Assembly (NCBI RefSeq): GCF_001402915.1
Contig: NZ_CP012945.1
Location: 1,837,501-1,901,500, forward strand
DNA: 64,000 nucleotides
Direction of reading: 5' to 3'
Source of the DNA: Devosia sp. A16
GTDB taxonomy: Bacteria; Pseudomonadota; Alphaproteobacteria; Rhizobiales; Devosiaceae
Positions 25,596 to 32,911 of the stretch are shown here, one piece after another. Position numbers and translations under genes: made by a program. The notes below the pieces were generated by a model. That model worked only from the letters and a program-made list of their open reading frames with translations, was not told the DNA's origin and ran no database searches. The first letter of the stretch is position 1, and every line of letters starts with the position of its first letter.

Positions 25596-25655
25596 GATCG
25601 GATCCTCCGTTTTTGCTGAACGCGGCCAGACTAGGTCCGCGACGAACCGCCGGGT

Positions 25656-25669
25656 TTGATCCGCGTCAA
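25656..25669 (-). promoter_or_regulatory. FNR/FixK-type box for hsp20
   Basis: TTGATCCGCGTCAA is centred 67.5 nt upstream of the HSP20 start. It is identical to the box at 29950. Confidence 0.8.
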
Positions 25670-25712
25670 ACGTCGCGCTGGGATCGGCGGGTCGGGCACG
25701 GCAGCGTGGGAC

Positions 25713-25726
25713 TTGAGCTGGATCAA
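25713..25726 (+). promoter_or_regulatory. FNR/FixK-type box for the BON-protein gene
   Basis: TTGAGCTGGATCAA is centred 78.5 nt upstream of the ATG at 25798. It is identical to the box at 34594. Confidence 0.78.
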
Positions 25727-25797
25727 GCCTCGCGGAGAGCTTTGGTGCTCCCCTCGCAGACTGACGGCCATGGGCCGCTCACGAGTGGAGAACCCAG

Positions 25798-26445
25798 ATG
25801 AACGACAGCAGCATCAGACAGAACATTCTCGACGAACTCGAATTCGAGCCGTCCATCGATGCCAATGACATTGGCGTTGCGGTCGAGGACGGCATCGTGA
25901 CCCTTTCTGGCCACGTGCCGAACTATAGCCAGAAGCAGGCGGCCGAACGGGTCGTCGCGCGGGTGAAGGGGGTTCGCGGCATCGCCGAGGAAATCGAGGT
26001 GCGCTATCCCGGCGGTTCCGGCGTTGCCGACGATGAAATCGCCAAACGCGTGCTCAATACCCTCAAGTGGGGAACCCTCGTTCCCGATGAGCGGGTGCAG
26101 GTAACGGTGCAGAAGGGCTGGGTCACGCTGACCGGCAAGCTCGACTGGAACTATCAGAAGGTCGGCGTCGCCAATGCCATCCGCGACCTAAAAGGCGTCA
26201 CCGGCGTCACCAACAAGATCGAACTCAAGCCGCAGGTGACTTCGGTCGATGTGAGGAAGCGCATTCAGGAGGCCCTCAAGCGCAGCGCCGAAATCGAAGC
26301 GCAGGACATCAAGATCGATGTCGCCGCCGACAAGGTGACGCTCAAGGGTCACGTCAAGACCTGGAACGAACGCTGGCTGGTCGAGGACACCGCCTGGGCG
26401 ACGCCCGGCGTCACCCACGTGTCGGATCAGCTGACTGTGGGCTGA
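25798..26445 (+). CDS. Protein with three BON domains
   Basis: The 215-residue protein is three BON domains in a row (about residues 3-70, 77-145 and 150-215), each with a GIVTLSGHV-like or GWVTLTGKL-like strand. BON domains bind phospholipid or other hydrophobic ligands and are common in OsmY-like stress proteins. There is no signal peptide, so unlike OsmY it is probably cytoplasmic. The ATG has a GTGGAG leader, and the box at 25713 lies upstream. A strong hairpin follows the stop. Confidence 0.9.
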   Translation: MNDSSIRQNILDELEFEPSIDANDIGVAVEDGIVTLSGHVPNYSQKQAAERVVARVKGVRGIAEEIEVRYPGGSGVADDEIAKRVLNTLKWGTLVPDERVQVTVQKGWVTLTGKLDWNYQKVGVANAIRDLKGVTGVTNKIELKPQVTSVDVRKRIQEALKRSAEIEAQDIKIDVAADKVTLKGHVKTWNERWLVEDTAWATPGVTHVSDQLTVG

Positions 26446-26450
26446 TCCAT

Positions 26451-26473
26451 GGCGCCCCGCGATATGGGGCGCC
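26451..26473 (+). terminator. Hairpin after the BON-protein gene
   Basis: GGCGCCCC and GGGGCGCC form a perfect 8-bp stem with a 7-nt loop, 5 nt after the stop. The following sequence is TCCTCCTC rather than a T-run. Confidence 0.6.
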
Positions 26474-26539
26474 TCCTCCTCGCAAGCCAAATGTCGCTGT
26501 CGCGATACAGCAGCAGGCGAACCTGACGGCGGCGCTCGA

Positions 26540-26746
26540 TCAGCCGCCTGACCGCCGCCCCGAACCGGTTGGAGGATCGCCGTCGGGTACCGCATCCGAC
26601 TTCGGGAGAGGTAGCTTTCGCGCCAACTCCGCTGCGAGCAGACTCTCGAGCAGCTTGCGCCTCTCGGGGTCGGTCTCGGTCGCGAGCTTGCTCTGGAACT
26701 GGCGGATATTCTCCCGGTGGACGAATTCGTTGAATCGGTCCGGCAT
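26540..26746 (-). CDS. Small conserved-type hypothetical protein, 68 aa
   Basis: The 68-residue protein starts MPDRFNEFVHRENIRQFQSKLATETDPERRKLLESLLAAE. This helical pattern resembles short hypothetical proteins that I associate with Hyphomicrobiales, followed by a Pro/Gly/Ser-rich tail. No function is known to me. The ATG has a strong GGAGGG site at good spacing. No regulatory box is visible upstream. Confidence 0.6.
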   Translation of the reverse strand: MPDRFNEFVHRENIRQFQSKLATETDPERRKLLESLLAAELARKLPLPKSDAVPDGDPPTGSGRRSGG

Positions 26747-27096
26747 GACCAACCCTCCGACAATCAGCGATGTTCCCCAAGTCGCAGTATTGTAGCGCTG
26801 ACTAAACGCGACTTCCAAGTAAGAAATCCCTGATGTCGCCACCGCCTCAATATGGGCTTGTTCAACAAAGACTTGCCATCGCTTGTGCGCTGACGACAAT
26901 CGTGATGGAAAGTTCGATTGCGGCAATAATCAGCCAGCCCAGCACCAGCAACCATGCAGAGCGCCAAGCGAACCTGCCGTTTCGGTCAGGCGGCTGTGCC
27001 GCGGGGCGCGCCCGCTTGCCGGCCTGGCGATCGGCGCCTGCCGGAGGCAGGCGGACGGGGAGGCGTATCGCGCGAAGTGATACGCCTCGCATCGGC
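26747..27096. other. Intergenic stretch without a convincing gene
   Basis: About 350 bp hold no box and no gene that I trust. A minus-strand frame at 26862-27092 contains one hydrophobic segment, but it has no start with a ribosome site and runs into the hairpin at 27060-27088. Confidence 0.5.
27060..27088 (-). terminator. Hairpin terminator of the 130-aa secreted protein gene
   Basis: GAGGCGTATC and GATACGCCTC form a perfect 10-bp stem with a 9-nt loop just beyond the stop of the gene at 27097-27489. No T-run follows. Confidence 0.55.
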
Positions 27097-27489
27097 CTAG
27101 CGGAGATAGACCGAGAAGCTCTTCTTCTCGGGATAGTGAACGATCGCCACCACGTCGTTCACGTTGTAGTCGTTCGCCTTGAACAGCGAAACGACTTCCG
27201 GATCGTTGGCGAGCGCAGCCCGGAGCTTCTTGAGACCGGCTACGTCCATCGCCGAACAAGCCATCTCATAGTCGTCGAAGTTGTAAGAGTCCGGAACGTG
27301 GAAGAAGGCGACGGTGTCTGCCATCGACATGTCCAGCACGTCGAAATCGTCGAACTTCCCCATATAGTTGATCAACTCGCTCACGGGAACGATCTTGTTT
27401 GGATCCGCCTTGACCACTTTGGGTGCGGCCATGGCAACTGTTGACAGCGCGCAAGTCATCGCCGCTGCAATGGCAATAATTCCCTTCAT
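27097..27489 (-). CDS. Secreted/periplasmic protein of unknown function
   Basis: The 130-residue protein has a signal peptide (MKGIIAIAAAMTCALSTVAMA, cut near residue 21) and an acidic mature domain with YMGKFDDFDVLDMSMADTVAFFHV and a single Cys near residue 79. I do not recognise the fold. The ATG follows CGGAG. A perfect box at 27624 lies 141.5 nt upstream (centre), farther than for other genes here, so its control by that box is uncertain. Local sequence is richer in A+T than the surroundings. Confidence 0.65.
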   Translation of the reverse strand: MKGIIAIAAAMTCALSTVAMAAPKVVKADPNKIVPVSELINYMGKFDDFDVLDMSMADTVAFFHVPDSYNFDDYEMACSAMDVAGLKKLRAALANDPEVVSLFKANDYNVNDVVAIVHYPEKKSFSVYLR

Positions 27490-27869
27490 GATGTGCTCCG
27501 ATTTTTGGTATACTCGGGCTCACGGCGGCCTGTATGAAGGCCATCCGTCGATCCGAATACAGTTTCCACCCGCGCTTTATCCAGCCGGCTATCGGGATAT
27601 ACGTTCACAACTGGATCTCACCATTGACTTATGTCAATCTGCCAGCAATCGGACGCCAGCTTCCAGGAGCCCCCCAGACCATCGGTCGCCAGGCTCTCCT
27701 CGGGCAGGCCCACGCCGGCGCGGAACTCGCTGACGCCTGTGAACGGAAGCATCGTCGGGCCCGGCATGTTGATTGTAAATATAAGCAAGCGAGAAACGTT
27801 GGGAGGCGATTTTCTTCCGGTGCGAACTGGATTACTATTTGTTGAACAGTATGTCCGCAGGAGGATTGA
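27490..27869. other. Divergent intergenic region with one box
   Basis: This 380-bp stretch is A+T-richer than its surroundings and holds the box at 27624. A short minus-strand frame of 47-49 codons (about 27640-27780) lacks a ribosome site, and I do not call it. An A+T-rich patch (TTGATTGTAAATATAAG, about 27769-27785) could be part of the promoter of the outer-membrane protein gene. Confidence 0.45.
27624..27637. promoter_or_regulatory. FNR/FixK-type box, long palindrome
   Basis: TTGACTTATGTCAA extends to ATTGAC-N4-GTCAAT. Its centre is 141.5 nt from the secreted protein start and 239.5 nt from the outer-membrane protein start. Confidence 0.75.
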
Positions 27870-28403
27870 GTGCGATTCTCGACGTTTCTTTTGCTCGCGG
27901 CATGTGGAGCTGCAGCCTGTACAGGCGGCGCAACGGCCCAGGAGTTGGGGGTTCCGGAGGCCGTCTCGGGCGGCACGGTGGACTGGAACGGCTTCTACGC
28001 AGGGCTTGGAGCGGAGTTCAAGGATGTGACCGGCCCCGGCGGAGGCAAGGATCAGATCGTTTACGGTACGCTCTATGCGGGCGCCAATTTCACCGAAAGG
28101 GGTTGGCTCTTCGGCGCAGAGGCGTTCGGTTCGACCTACCGCGACCTCGGAGGCTTTCCGTCATCGATCGAGATCGGCGCGGAGGCTCGGGTCGGCTTGC
28201 TGGTTTCCGAGGCCATGGCGCTCTACCTTTCGGCGGGCGCTGCGTACGATTTCCAGTACGCCTGGAGCGCCATCGCTGGCGGCGGCGTGGAGGCGATGAT
28301 CGCACCCGGGATCAGCATCGACGTCGAGTACCAGCACGGATGGGACCTCGATGCGCCTTACACATCCAACCAGTTGCTGAGCTCTGCCCTGTTCCACTTC
28401 TAA
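27870..28403 (+). CDS. Outer-membrane beta-barrel protein
   Basis: The 177-residue protein has a signal peptide (MRFSTFLLLAACGAAACTGGATAQ), then alternating strands such as WNGFYAGLGAEF, TLYAGANFTERGWLFGAEAFG and GISIDVEYQHGW, and ends with Phe (LFHF) as outer-membrane barrels do. It resembles the small Omp25/Omp31-like porin-family barrels of Hyphomicrobiales but is short. The Cys at residue 12 or 17 could suggest a lipobox, but the spacing is poor. The GTG follows GGAGG. Whether the box at 27624 controls it is uncertain. Confidence 0.75.
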   Translation: MRFSTFLLLAACGAAACTGGATAQELGVPEAVSGGTVDWNGFYAGLGAEFKDVTGPGGGKDQIVYGTLYAGANFTERGWLFGAEAFGSTYRDLGGFPSSIEIGAEARVGLLVSEAMALYLSAGAAYDFQYAWSAIAGGGVEAMIAPGISIDVEYQHGWDLDAPYTSNQLLSSALFHF

Positions 28404-28434
28404 CCCAGGGGGGCCGCGGGCGCGAGCAACTTGC

Positions 28435-28569
28435 TTACGGCAGGTAACCGCCAGCGACAGCTGCGAGGAACAAGACGATCAACAGCGCCCCCGCCACAAA
28501 TACTGTGAGCGTCCAGAAACCCACCGCCGGGCCGACGCCGCCCGATCTCCGATCTTCGGCTCGCCGCAT
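28435..28569 (-). CDS. Small single-pass membrane protein, 44 aa
   Basis: The 44-residue protein begins MRRAEDRRSGGVGPAVG and then has one hydrophobic helix (residues 18-41) ending GGYLP. The ATG follows GAGAGGGG, and the gene starts 14 nt after the stop of the tandem Usp gene, so it is probably the last gene of the DUF2267-Usp operon driven from 29916. I do not recognise a family. It parallels the 52-residue membrane protein beside the Usp at 634-1464. Confidence 0.5.
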   Translation of the reverse strand: MRRAEDRRSGGVGPAVGFWTLTVFVAGALLIVLFLAAVAGGYLP

Positions 28570-28583
28570 TCGGGGGCCCCTCT

Positions 28584-29411
28584 CTAGTTCGACATGAAGC
28601 GATGAACTGTTCGATCGCTGAGCAGGTCGCGCGTCATGCCGCCGAACAGCCACTCGCGCATCCGGCCGTGGCCATACCCGCCGGTGACGATGAGGTCCGC
28701 CTCCAGCTTGCTGGCCAATGCTTCCAGCGCCTCCGCCGGTCCGCCGCCCGAAGCGGGGACGGTGTCGGCCCTTGATTCGACGCCGTGGCGGCGCAACCAG
28801 CCAACCACGTCCTCGAGGCTGGCCTTCTCCTCGCCGAGGTCTGCCTCGTGGATGGTAGCGATGGTCACTTGGGTAGCCGCGAGCAGCAACGGCAGCGCAT
28901 CGACGATGGCGCGACGAGCCTCGCGGCTGTCCTTCCAGCCGACGACGATCCGGTTGGCCCTGATTTCAGACAGACCTACCCCGGCGATGATGACGGGACG
29001 CCCTGCTTTGACCAGCAACTCTCCGGTATCGATTGAACGATTTGGACTTCTGGTGGGCCCGCCGAAGTTCGATCCGGTGATGATCAGGTCGGCGCAGCGG
29101 GCGATCCGTGCCACCGTCGCGTTGGGTTGTCCTACATAGCCGCGCCAGGCGGCCGGGATGCCGGCCGGGACGGCTTTGCGGAACAGAGCCTCGAGCTGCG
29201 CCAGGCGGCCTTCGATGTCGCGCTGTTCCTGCTCGAACAGGAGGCCGACGGCGGCTGCGCCCTCATATCCCATCGCGGCGACGTTCGGCGCGGCCGCCGA
29301 GATGCCGATCAGGCCGGCGTCGAACCGCTTCGCCAGCCCTACCGCGCACCCGACCAGGGTGGGAGAGAACAGATCGATATCGACGTTCACCAGGATTTCG
29401 CGGACGTGCAT
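28584..29411 (-). CDS. Tandem universal stress protein
   Basis: The 275-residue protein has two Usp domains: the first from MHVREILVNVDIDLFS, the second from NRIVVGWKDSREARRAI (about residue 155), ending GGYGHGRMREWLFGGMTRD. As in the other tandem copies, the last nucleotide-site position is Gly. The ATG follows AGAGGA. It starts 13 nt after the DUF2267 gene and probably shares its promoter at 29916. Confidence 0.88.
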   Translation of the reverse strand: MHVREILVNVDIDLFSPTLVGCAVGLAKRFDAGLIGISAAAPNVAAMGYEGAAAVGLLFEQEQRDIEGRLAQLEALFRKAVPAGIPAAWRGYVGQPNATVARIARCADLIITGSNFGGPTRSPNRSIDTGELLVKAGRPVIIAGVGLSEIRANRIVVGWKDSREARRAIVDALPLLLAATQVTIATIHEADLGEEKASLEDVVGWLRRHGVESRADTVPASGGGPAEALEALASKLEADLIVTGGYGHGRMREWLFGGMTRDLLSDRTVHRFMSN

Positions 29412-29424
29412 CGGGACAATTCCT

Positions 29425-29862
29425 CTAGTTGGCGGCCGGCTCGGGCCACAAGGCGCGCAGCGGTTTCTGCAGTCCGTTGCGCATCTGGTTGAGCTGGCCG
29501 GGGGAGACGTGCTGGTTGAGCACGGAAAACACCGCCCCGATCTCGAGGTCGGGGTTGCGCAACGGATCGGCACGGAAGTGGGTCTGCACCGCGGCGACGA
29601 AGTCGTCCTTACCGTGCGGATGCCGAGGCGTGCCTGAGGGGTTCCAGCCCTCGTAGTAGATGCCGCGGACCAGCACCGGCAGTTGCGCTCCCAGATCTGC
29701 GGCCTGATCGGCGCCGACCCAGTCGCGCAACGCGTGAAGTGTGGCCCGCAGCAACCGATAGGCGTGGTGCCGGTCGTCGCAGCGGGCCGCCTGATCCACT
29801 TCATCGATCCAGATTTCGGCCTGGTGCGCCGCCGCATCGAGTACGGGAATGCCAACGGACAT
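29425..29862 (-). CDS. DUF2267-family protein
   Basis: The 145-residue soluble protein is Trp- and His-rich, with RHHAYRLLRATLHALRDWVGADQAADLGAQLP followed by GIYYEGWNPSGTP and a VFSVLNQHVSPGQLNQMRNGL segment. This is the DUF2267 pattern, a domain often seen with universal stress and BON proteins. The function is not known. The ATG follows AGGGAG, and the box at 29916 is centred 60.5 nt upstream. It heads an operon with the Usp gene and probably the 44-residue membrane protein. Confidence 0.82.
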   Translation of the reverse strand: MSVGIPVLDAAAHQAEIWIDEVDQAARCDDRHHAYRLLRATLHALRDWVGADQAADLGAQLPVLVRGIYYEGWNPSGTPRHPHGKDDFVAAVQTHFRADPLRNPDLEIGAVFSVLNQHVSPGQLNQMRNGLQKPLRALWPEPAAN

Positions 29863-29915
29863 AACGGTTCTCCCTGTTCGGTCAGGTGAGAATAGCGGCT
29901 TGGCGCGGTACCGAT

Positions 29916-29929
29916 TTGATGCGGGTCAA
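29916..29929 (-). promoter_or_regulatory. FNR/FixK-type box for the DUF2267-Usp operon
   Basis: TTGATGCGGGTCAA is centred 60.5 nt upstream of 29862 and 34 bp from the divergent partner box. Confidence 0.8.
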
Positions 29930-29949
29930 GTACGACGTCGGCTGGCGGC

Positions 29950-29963
29950 TTGATCCGCGTCAA
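29950..29963 (+). promoter_or_regulatory. FNR/FixK-type box for the PRPP synthetase gene
   Basis: TTGATCCGCGTCAA is centred 62.5 nt upstream of the ATG at 30019. It is identical to the box at 25656. Confidence 0.8.
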
Positions 29964-30018
29964 AGCCGACCGCCCTCGATCTGGCAGCATTGCTTTGCAG
30001 CAGACCGGGAGATTTGCC

Positions 30019-30981
30019 ATGCGCCTGTTCGCTCTTAAGGGATCGGACCGCCTGGGCGCCGCAGTCGCGGCACGCATGCACATCGAACTCGACCCGCTCG
30101 AGGAGCGGGAGTTTTCCGACGGAGAACACAAGTCGCGTCCGCTGGTCAGCGTGCGTGGCGAGGATGTTTTCGTGCTGCACACGCTGCATGGCGCCCCGCG
30201 ATCACCGGCCGAGCGGCTGTTGCGACTGCTGTTCTTCATCGCCACCTGCCGGGAGAATGGCGCGGCCCGCGTTACCGCGGTGACGCCCTACCTCGCCTTC
30301 ATGCGCAAGGATCAGCAGACCAAGCCGCGCGACCCGGTGACCTCGCGCTATGTCGCACAGCTGTTCGAGGCGGTGGGAACCGACATGGTCGTCACCATCG
30401 ACGTGCACAACGTTTCAGCCTTTCAGAACGCCTTCCGCCATAGCACGCTGCTTGGCATGCAGCACGCCTTCGTCCCCAGGATCAGGGAGCTGGTGGGGAC
30501 CGGCCGCATGGTACTGGTGTCGCCCGACGGCGGCGGCATCCGGCGCGTGCGCCAGCTGCAGGACGCCTACACCGCCGAGATGGGCGTCGCGGTCGAGCTG
30601 GCGATGCTGGAAAAGCACCGCAGCGATGATATCGTAACCGGCGGGCTGTTCGCAGGCGATGTCGCGGGCGCCGACGTCGTCATCCTCGACGATATGATCG
30701 CCAGTGGCGGAACGATGGTGCGCACAGCGCGCGCCTGCCGGCAGCGCGGCGCCCGGCATGTCCATGCCATGGCGACGCACGCACTGCTCACCACCGCATC
30801 CGAAGCGCTGTTCGCGCCGGAGATCGACACGATTACCGTGTCCAGCAGCGTACCGCTGTCGTTCGAGCGGGGCGCATTTGGCAAGCTGTCCGTCATCGAT
30901 TGCGCCCCGCTGCTGGCCGAGGCGATCGAGCGACTGCACGCCGGCGGATCGATCAACCGCCTGCTCAACCCCCAGCCTTGA
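30019..30981 (+). CDS. Ribose-phosphate diphosphokinase (PRPP synthetase) paralogue
   Basis: The 320-residue protein has the Prs fold: an N-terminal EREFSDGEHKSRPL strand-loop, HTLHG..SPAERLLRLLFFIATCRENGAARVTAVTPYLAF, a VTIDVHN segment where canonical Prs has DLH, and the PRPP loop VVILDDMIASGGTM where housekeeping enzymes read DDMIDTAGT. It should make PRPP from ribose 5-phosphate and ATP. The divergence suggests a specialised paralogue rather than the housekeeping prs. The ATG follows CGGGAG. Its 3' end overlaps the convergent kinase-like gene by 17 nt. Confidence 0.82.
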   Translation: MRLFALKGSDRLGAAVAARMHIELDPLEEREFSDGEHKSRPLVSVRGEDVFVLHTLHGAPRSPAERLLRLLFFIATCRENGAARVTAVTPYLAFMRKDQQTKPRDPVTSRYVAQLFEAVGTDMVVTIDVHNVSAFQNAFRHSTLLGMQHAFVPRIRELVGTGRMVLVSPDGGGIRRVRQLQDAYTAEMGVAVELAMLEKHRSDDIVTGGLFAGDVAGADVVILDDMIASGGTMVRTARACRQRGARHVHAMATHALLTTASEALFAPEIDTITVSSSVPLSFERGAFGKLSVIDCAPLLAEAIERLHAGGSINRLLNPQP

Positions 30982-31993
30982 AGCACTCCCGTTCGGCAAG
31001 ATCGAGATAGCGCGCCGCCTCGCCGGGCCACCGCTCGGCCTGCATTGGCACGGGATCGAGCAGATGGGCGACGCAGATCCGGGCCCTCAGTATGGCGCGG
31101 AACGCCCCGTAGGTGGCCAGCAGCCGCGGTTCGGGCTGTCCACCCAGATAGCCGTCGACGATGTCCAGCAGCACCGGGCGTACCCAGCTTGCTCCCAGAA
31201 ACTCGCACTCGAGGCCGAGATAGTTGACCTCGTCATAGGGATCGAGCAACCGCATGTTGCGGTCGAACTCCAGGCAGTCGATGATCTGCGGCGGGCGTGT
31301 CAGGCATACATGTTCGGGCCGCAGGTCGCCGTGCCCTTCCACGATCCAGCCGTTTGCGGCGCGCCCCGCGATGGTGGGGACGAACTCGGCGACAAGCACC
31401 TCGACCCGGCCCAGCAGCTGCTGCGCACGAGCTCGCGGCACCGGGCAATCCGCCCGCGTCAGCACCTGACGGTTGACGGCGGTCTCGGTCTGTAGATGTT
31501 CGAGATAGGCGCCAGCGTTGCGCCGCTCCGGCCGGGCCCCTGCATAGAACCGGCCGAGCACGGCTCCGACTTCGACGATGGCATCGGTGGTCAGGTGGCC
31601 GGCTAGCAGCCGCCTATCGAGCATGTCGCCCTCCGCCAGGCGCTCCATCTCGACCAGCCATTCAACTGTCTCACCGTCGCCGCTGAGGGTCAGCTCGCCA
31701 GTGCGAGTCAGCCGCAGCGGCACGAGCTTCCGATAGACGTGGGGCGCCAGCCGACGATTGAGCCGCAGTTCGTCCGCGCAATGTCGGCGACGCCGATCGA
31801 GCGTGCTGAAATCGAGAAACGGGTAGCGCACCGGCTTCTTGAACTTGTAGACGCGTTCGCCCGCGAGGAAGACCCATGACATATGGGTCTCGATAACGCG
31901 GACCGGGAGCTGGCCGGCATAGGCGTGCGTCGAGCCGAGGAAGCGAACCTTCTGCTCGGTCGTAACCACCTCGTCGCATGGTGGAGTGGTCAT
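30965..31993 (-). CDS. Aminoglycoside phosphotransferase-like kinase (COG2187 type)
   Basis: The 342-residue protein has a protein-kinase-like fold: YKFKKPVRYPFLDFS near residue 50 (a Lys typical of COG2187), the catalytic-loop-like VEGHGDLRPEHVC (about 215-227) and the metal-site-like IIDCLEFDRNMR. It lacks the extra P-loop domain found in longer members. The substrate is unknown; it is not a proven resistance gene. The box at 32053 is centred 66.5 nt upstream of the ATG, a spacing typical of this island. No strong ribosome site is visible. Confidence 0.78.
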   Translation of the reverse strand: MTTPPCDEVVTTEQKVRFLGSTHAYAGQLPVRVIETHMSWVFLAGERVYKFKKPVRYPFLDFSTLDRRRRHCADELRLNRRLAPHVYRKLVPLRLTRTGELTLSGDGETVEWLVEMERLAEGDMLDRRLLAGHLTTDAIVEVGAVLGRFYAGARPERRNAGAYLEHLQTETAVNRQVLTRADCPVPRARAQQLLGRVEVLVAEFVPTIAGRAANGWIVEGHGDLRPEHVCLTRPPQIIDCLEFDRNMRLLDPYDEVNYLGLECEFLGASWVRPVLLDIVDGYLGGQPEPRLLATYGAFRAILRARICVAHLLDPVPMQAERWPGEAARYLDLAERECFKAGG

Positions 31994-32052
31994 TTGCTGC
32001 CCAAGGTGGATCGGCGCCGATGATCAGACTAATCGGCAGTCACCGGTCGGGC

Positions 32053-32066
32053 TTGATATGGCTCAA
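32053..32066 (-). promoter_or_regulatory. FNR/FixK-type box for the kinase-like gene
   Basis: TTGATATGGCTCAA is centred 66.5 nt upstream of 31993. Its ATATGG core contains the ATG that would start the CBS fragment on the other strand. Confidence 0.75.
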
Positions 32067-32324
32067 ATCTCCGGGGGGAGGCAGCTGGCGACGGCCTCCG
32101 TCGATGGCTCGATCGAGCCGTTGCTCCGCTACCCTGACCGCTTCCTGCTGCCGGGGCTCAACGTCGCCGACGCGGCCAAGCTGTTCCAGCAGGCCGAGAG
32201 CGAAGAGCTGGCGGTCGTCGATAACCTCGGCAATCGCAAGGTCGTGGGCCTGCTCACCGAACAATACCTGCTGCGGCGATATGCCGAAGAACTGGACAAG
32301 GGACTGAAAGACCTGACGGGCTGA
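32058..32324 (+). pseudogene. CBS-domain remnant like the C terminus of a ClC chloride channel
   Basis: From about residue 28 the frame reads YPDRFLLPGLNVADAAKLFQ, AVVDNLGNRKVVGLLTEQY and LLRRYAEELDKGL. This resembles the last CBS motif of ClC-type chloride channels that carry a cytoplasmic CBS pair. The membrane domain and first CBS motif are absent. The only ATG lies inside the box at 32053, with no ribosome site before it. I therefore read it as a remnant, although a short CBS protein from a non-ATG start after GGGGGAGG is possible. Confidence 0.5.
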
Positions 32325-32365
32325 CCGCCCCATCCTGACTGCTGGACGGGCCGGGACGACGCTGC

Positions 32366-32379
32366 TTGACGCAGATCAA
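32366..32379 (+). promoter_or_regulatory. FNR/FixK-type box for the VOC protein gene
   Basis: TTGACGCAGATCAA is centred 100.5 nt upstream of the ATG at 32473, or 88.5 nt from the alternative ATG at 32461. Confidence 0.75.
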
Positions 32380-32472
32380 GACGCGAACCGCAGTCGACGC
32401 CAACCTGAAGCGTCCCCTGATGGCACGGCACTCGCCTTTGCCGTCGATCCCCGCCACGCGATGGAGGCAGGC

Positions 32473-32844
32473 ATGCCCGGTTTCATTCATGTCGACATCG
32501 GTGCCGATGACCCCCAGCGGGCCGCAGACTTTTACCGTCGAGTGTTCGGCTGGAAGGTTCGGAAGCTGGATGGTCCGGTCCCGTACTGGCTCCTGGTGCC
32601 ACCCGCTGGCGCTGGTGGCGGCATTGCCAGGCGCGAGCAGCCCTGGCAGACGGCAATCCCCACGATCGACGTCGCTTCGGCGGAGCAAGCGGCGCGGCTC
32701 GTCGTCGAACAAGGCGGCGAGATCATCGTCCCCAACACCACCATCCCCGGGGTCGGGAAGCTGTTCACCTTCAGGGACACCGAGGGCAACGTGCTTTCGG
32801 CGGTTGAGCTGGCGCTTGGCGACGCCCCGGCGCCAACTGGTTGA
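32473..32844 (+). CDS. VOC (glyoxalase/bleomycin-resistance fold) family protein
   Basis: The 123-residue protein has paired VOC modules: FIHVDIGADDPQRAADFYRRVFGWKV and, after residue 60, AIPTIDVASAEQAARLVVEQGG, with FTFRDTEGNVLSAVE at the end. His in FIHVDI and Glu near the end could be metal ligands. The reaction is unknown. I prefer the second ATG because GGAGG lies just before it; the first ATG contains that GGAGG. The stop codon lies inside the box that serves the next gene. Confidence 0.82.
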   Translation: MPGFIHVDIGADDPQRAADFYRRVFGWKVRKLDGPVPYWLLVPPAGAGGGIARREQPWQTAIPTIDVASAEQAARLVVEQGGEIIVPNTTIPGVGKLFTFRDTEGNVLSAVELALGDAPAPTG

Positions 32845-32854
32845 GCCAGATCAA
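32841..32854 (+). promoter_or_regulatory. FNR/FixK-type box for the SH3/crystallin protein gene
   Basis: TTGAGCCAGATCAA is centred 64.5 nt upstream of the ATG at 32912. It includes the stop codon of the preceding gene. Confidence 0.8.
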
Positions 32855-32911
32855 GTTCCCTCCCCCGGTGCCGGCTAGAGTCGCGACATTCAACGTCCTT
32901 GGAGACTGGAA

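Noticed and set aside
26862-27092. 76-codon minus-strand frame with one hydrophobic segment
   Set aside because: It has no ribosome site, its start overlaps the hairpin at 27060-27088, and its first half is high-GC shadow-like.
27640-27780. Short minus-strand frame starting MPGPTMLPF
   Set aside because: It has no ribosome site and no recognisable pattern, and it would end beside the box at 27624.
30965-31993. Antibiotic resistance gene
   Set aside because: The phosphotransferase-like fold alone does not show resistance. The protein matches the COG2187 type of unknown substrate and sits in a stress regulon.
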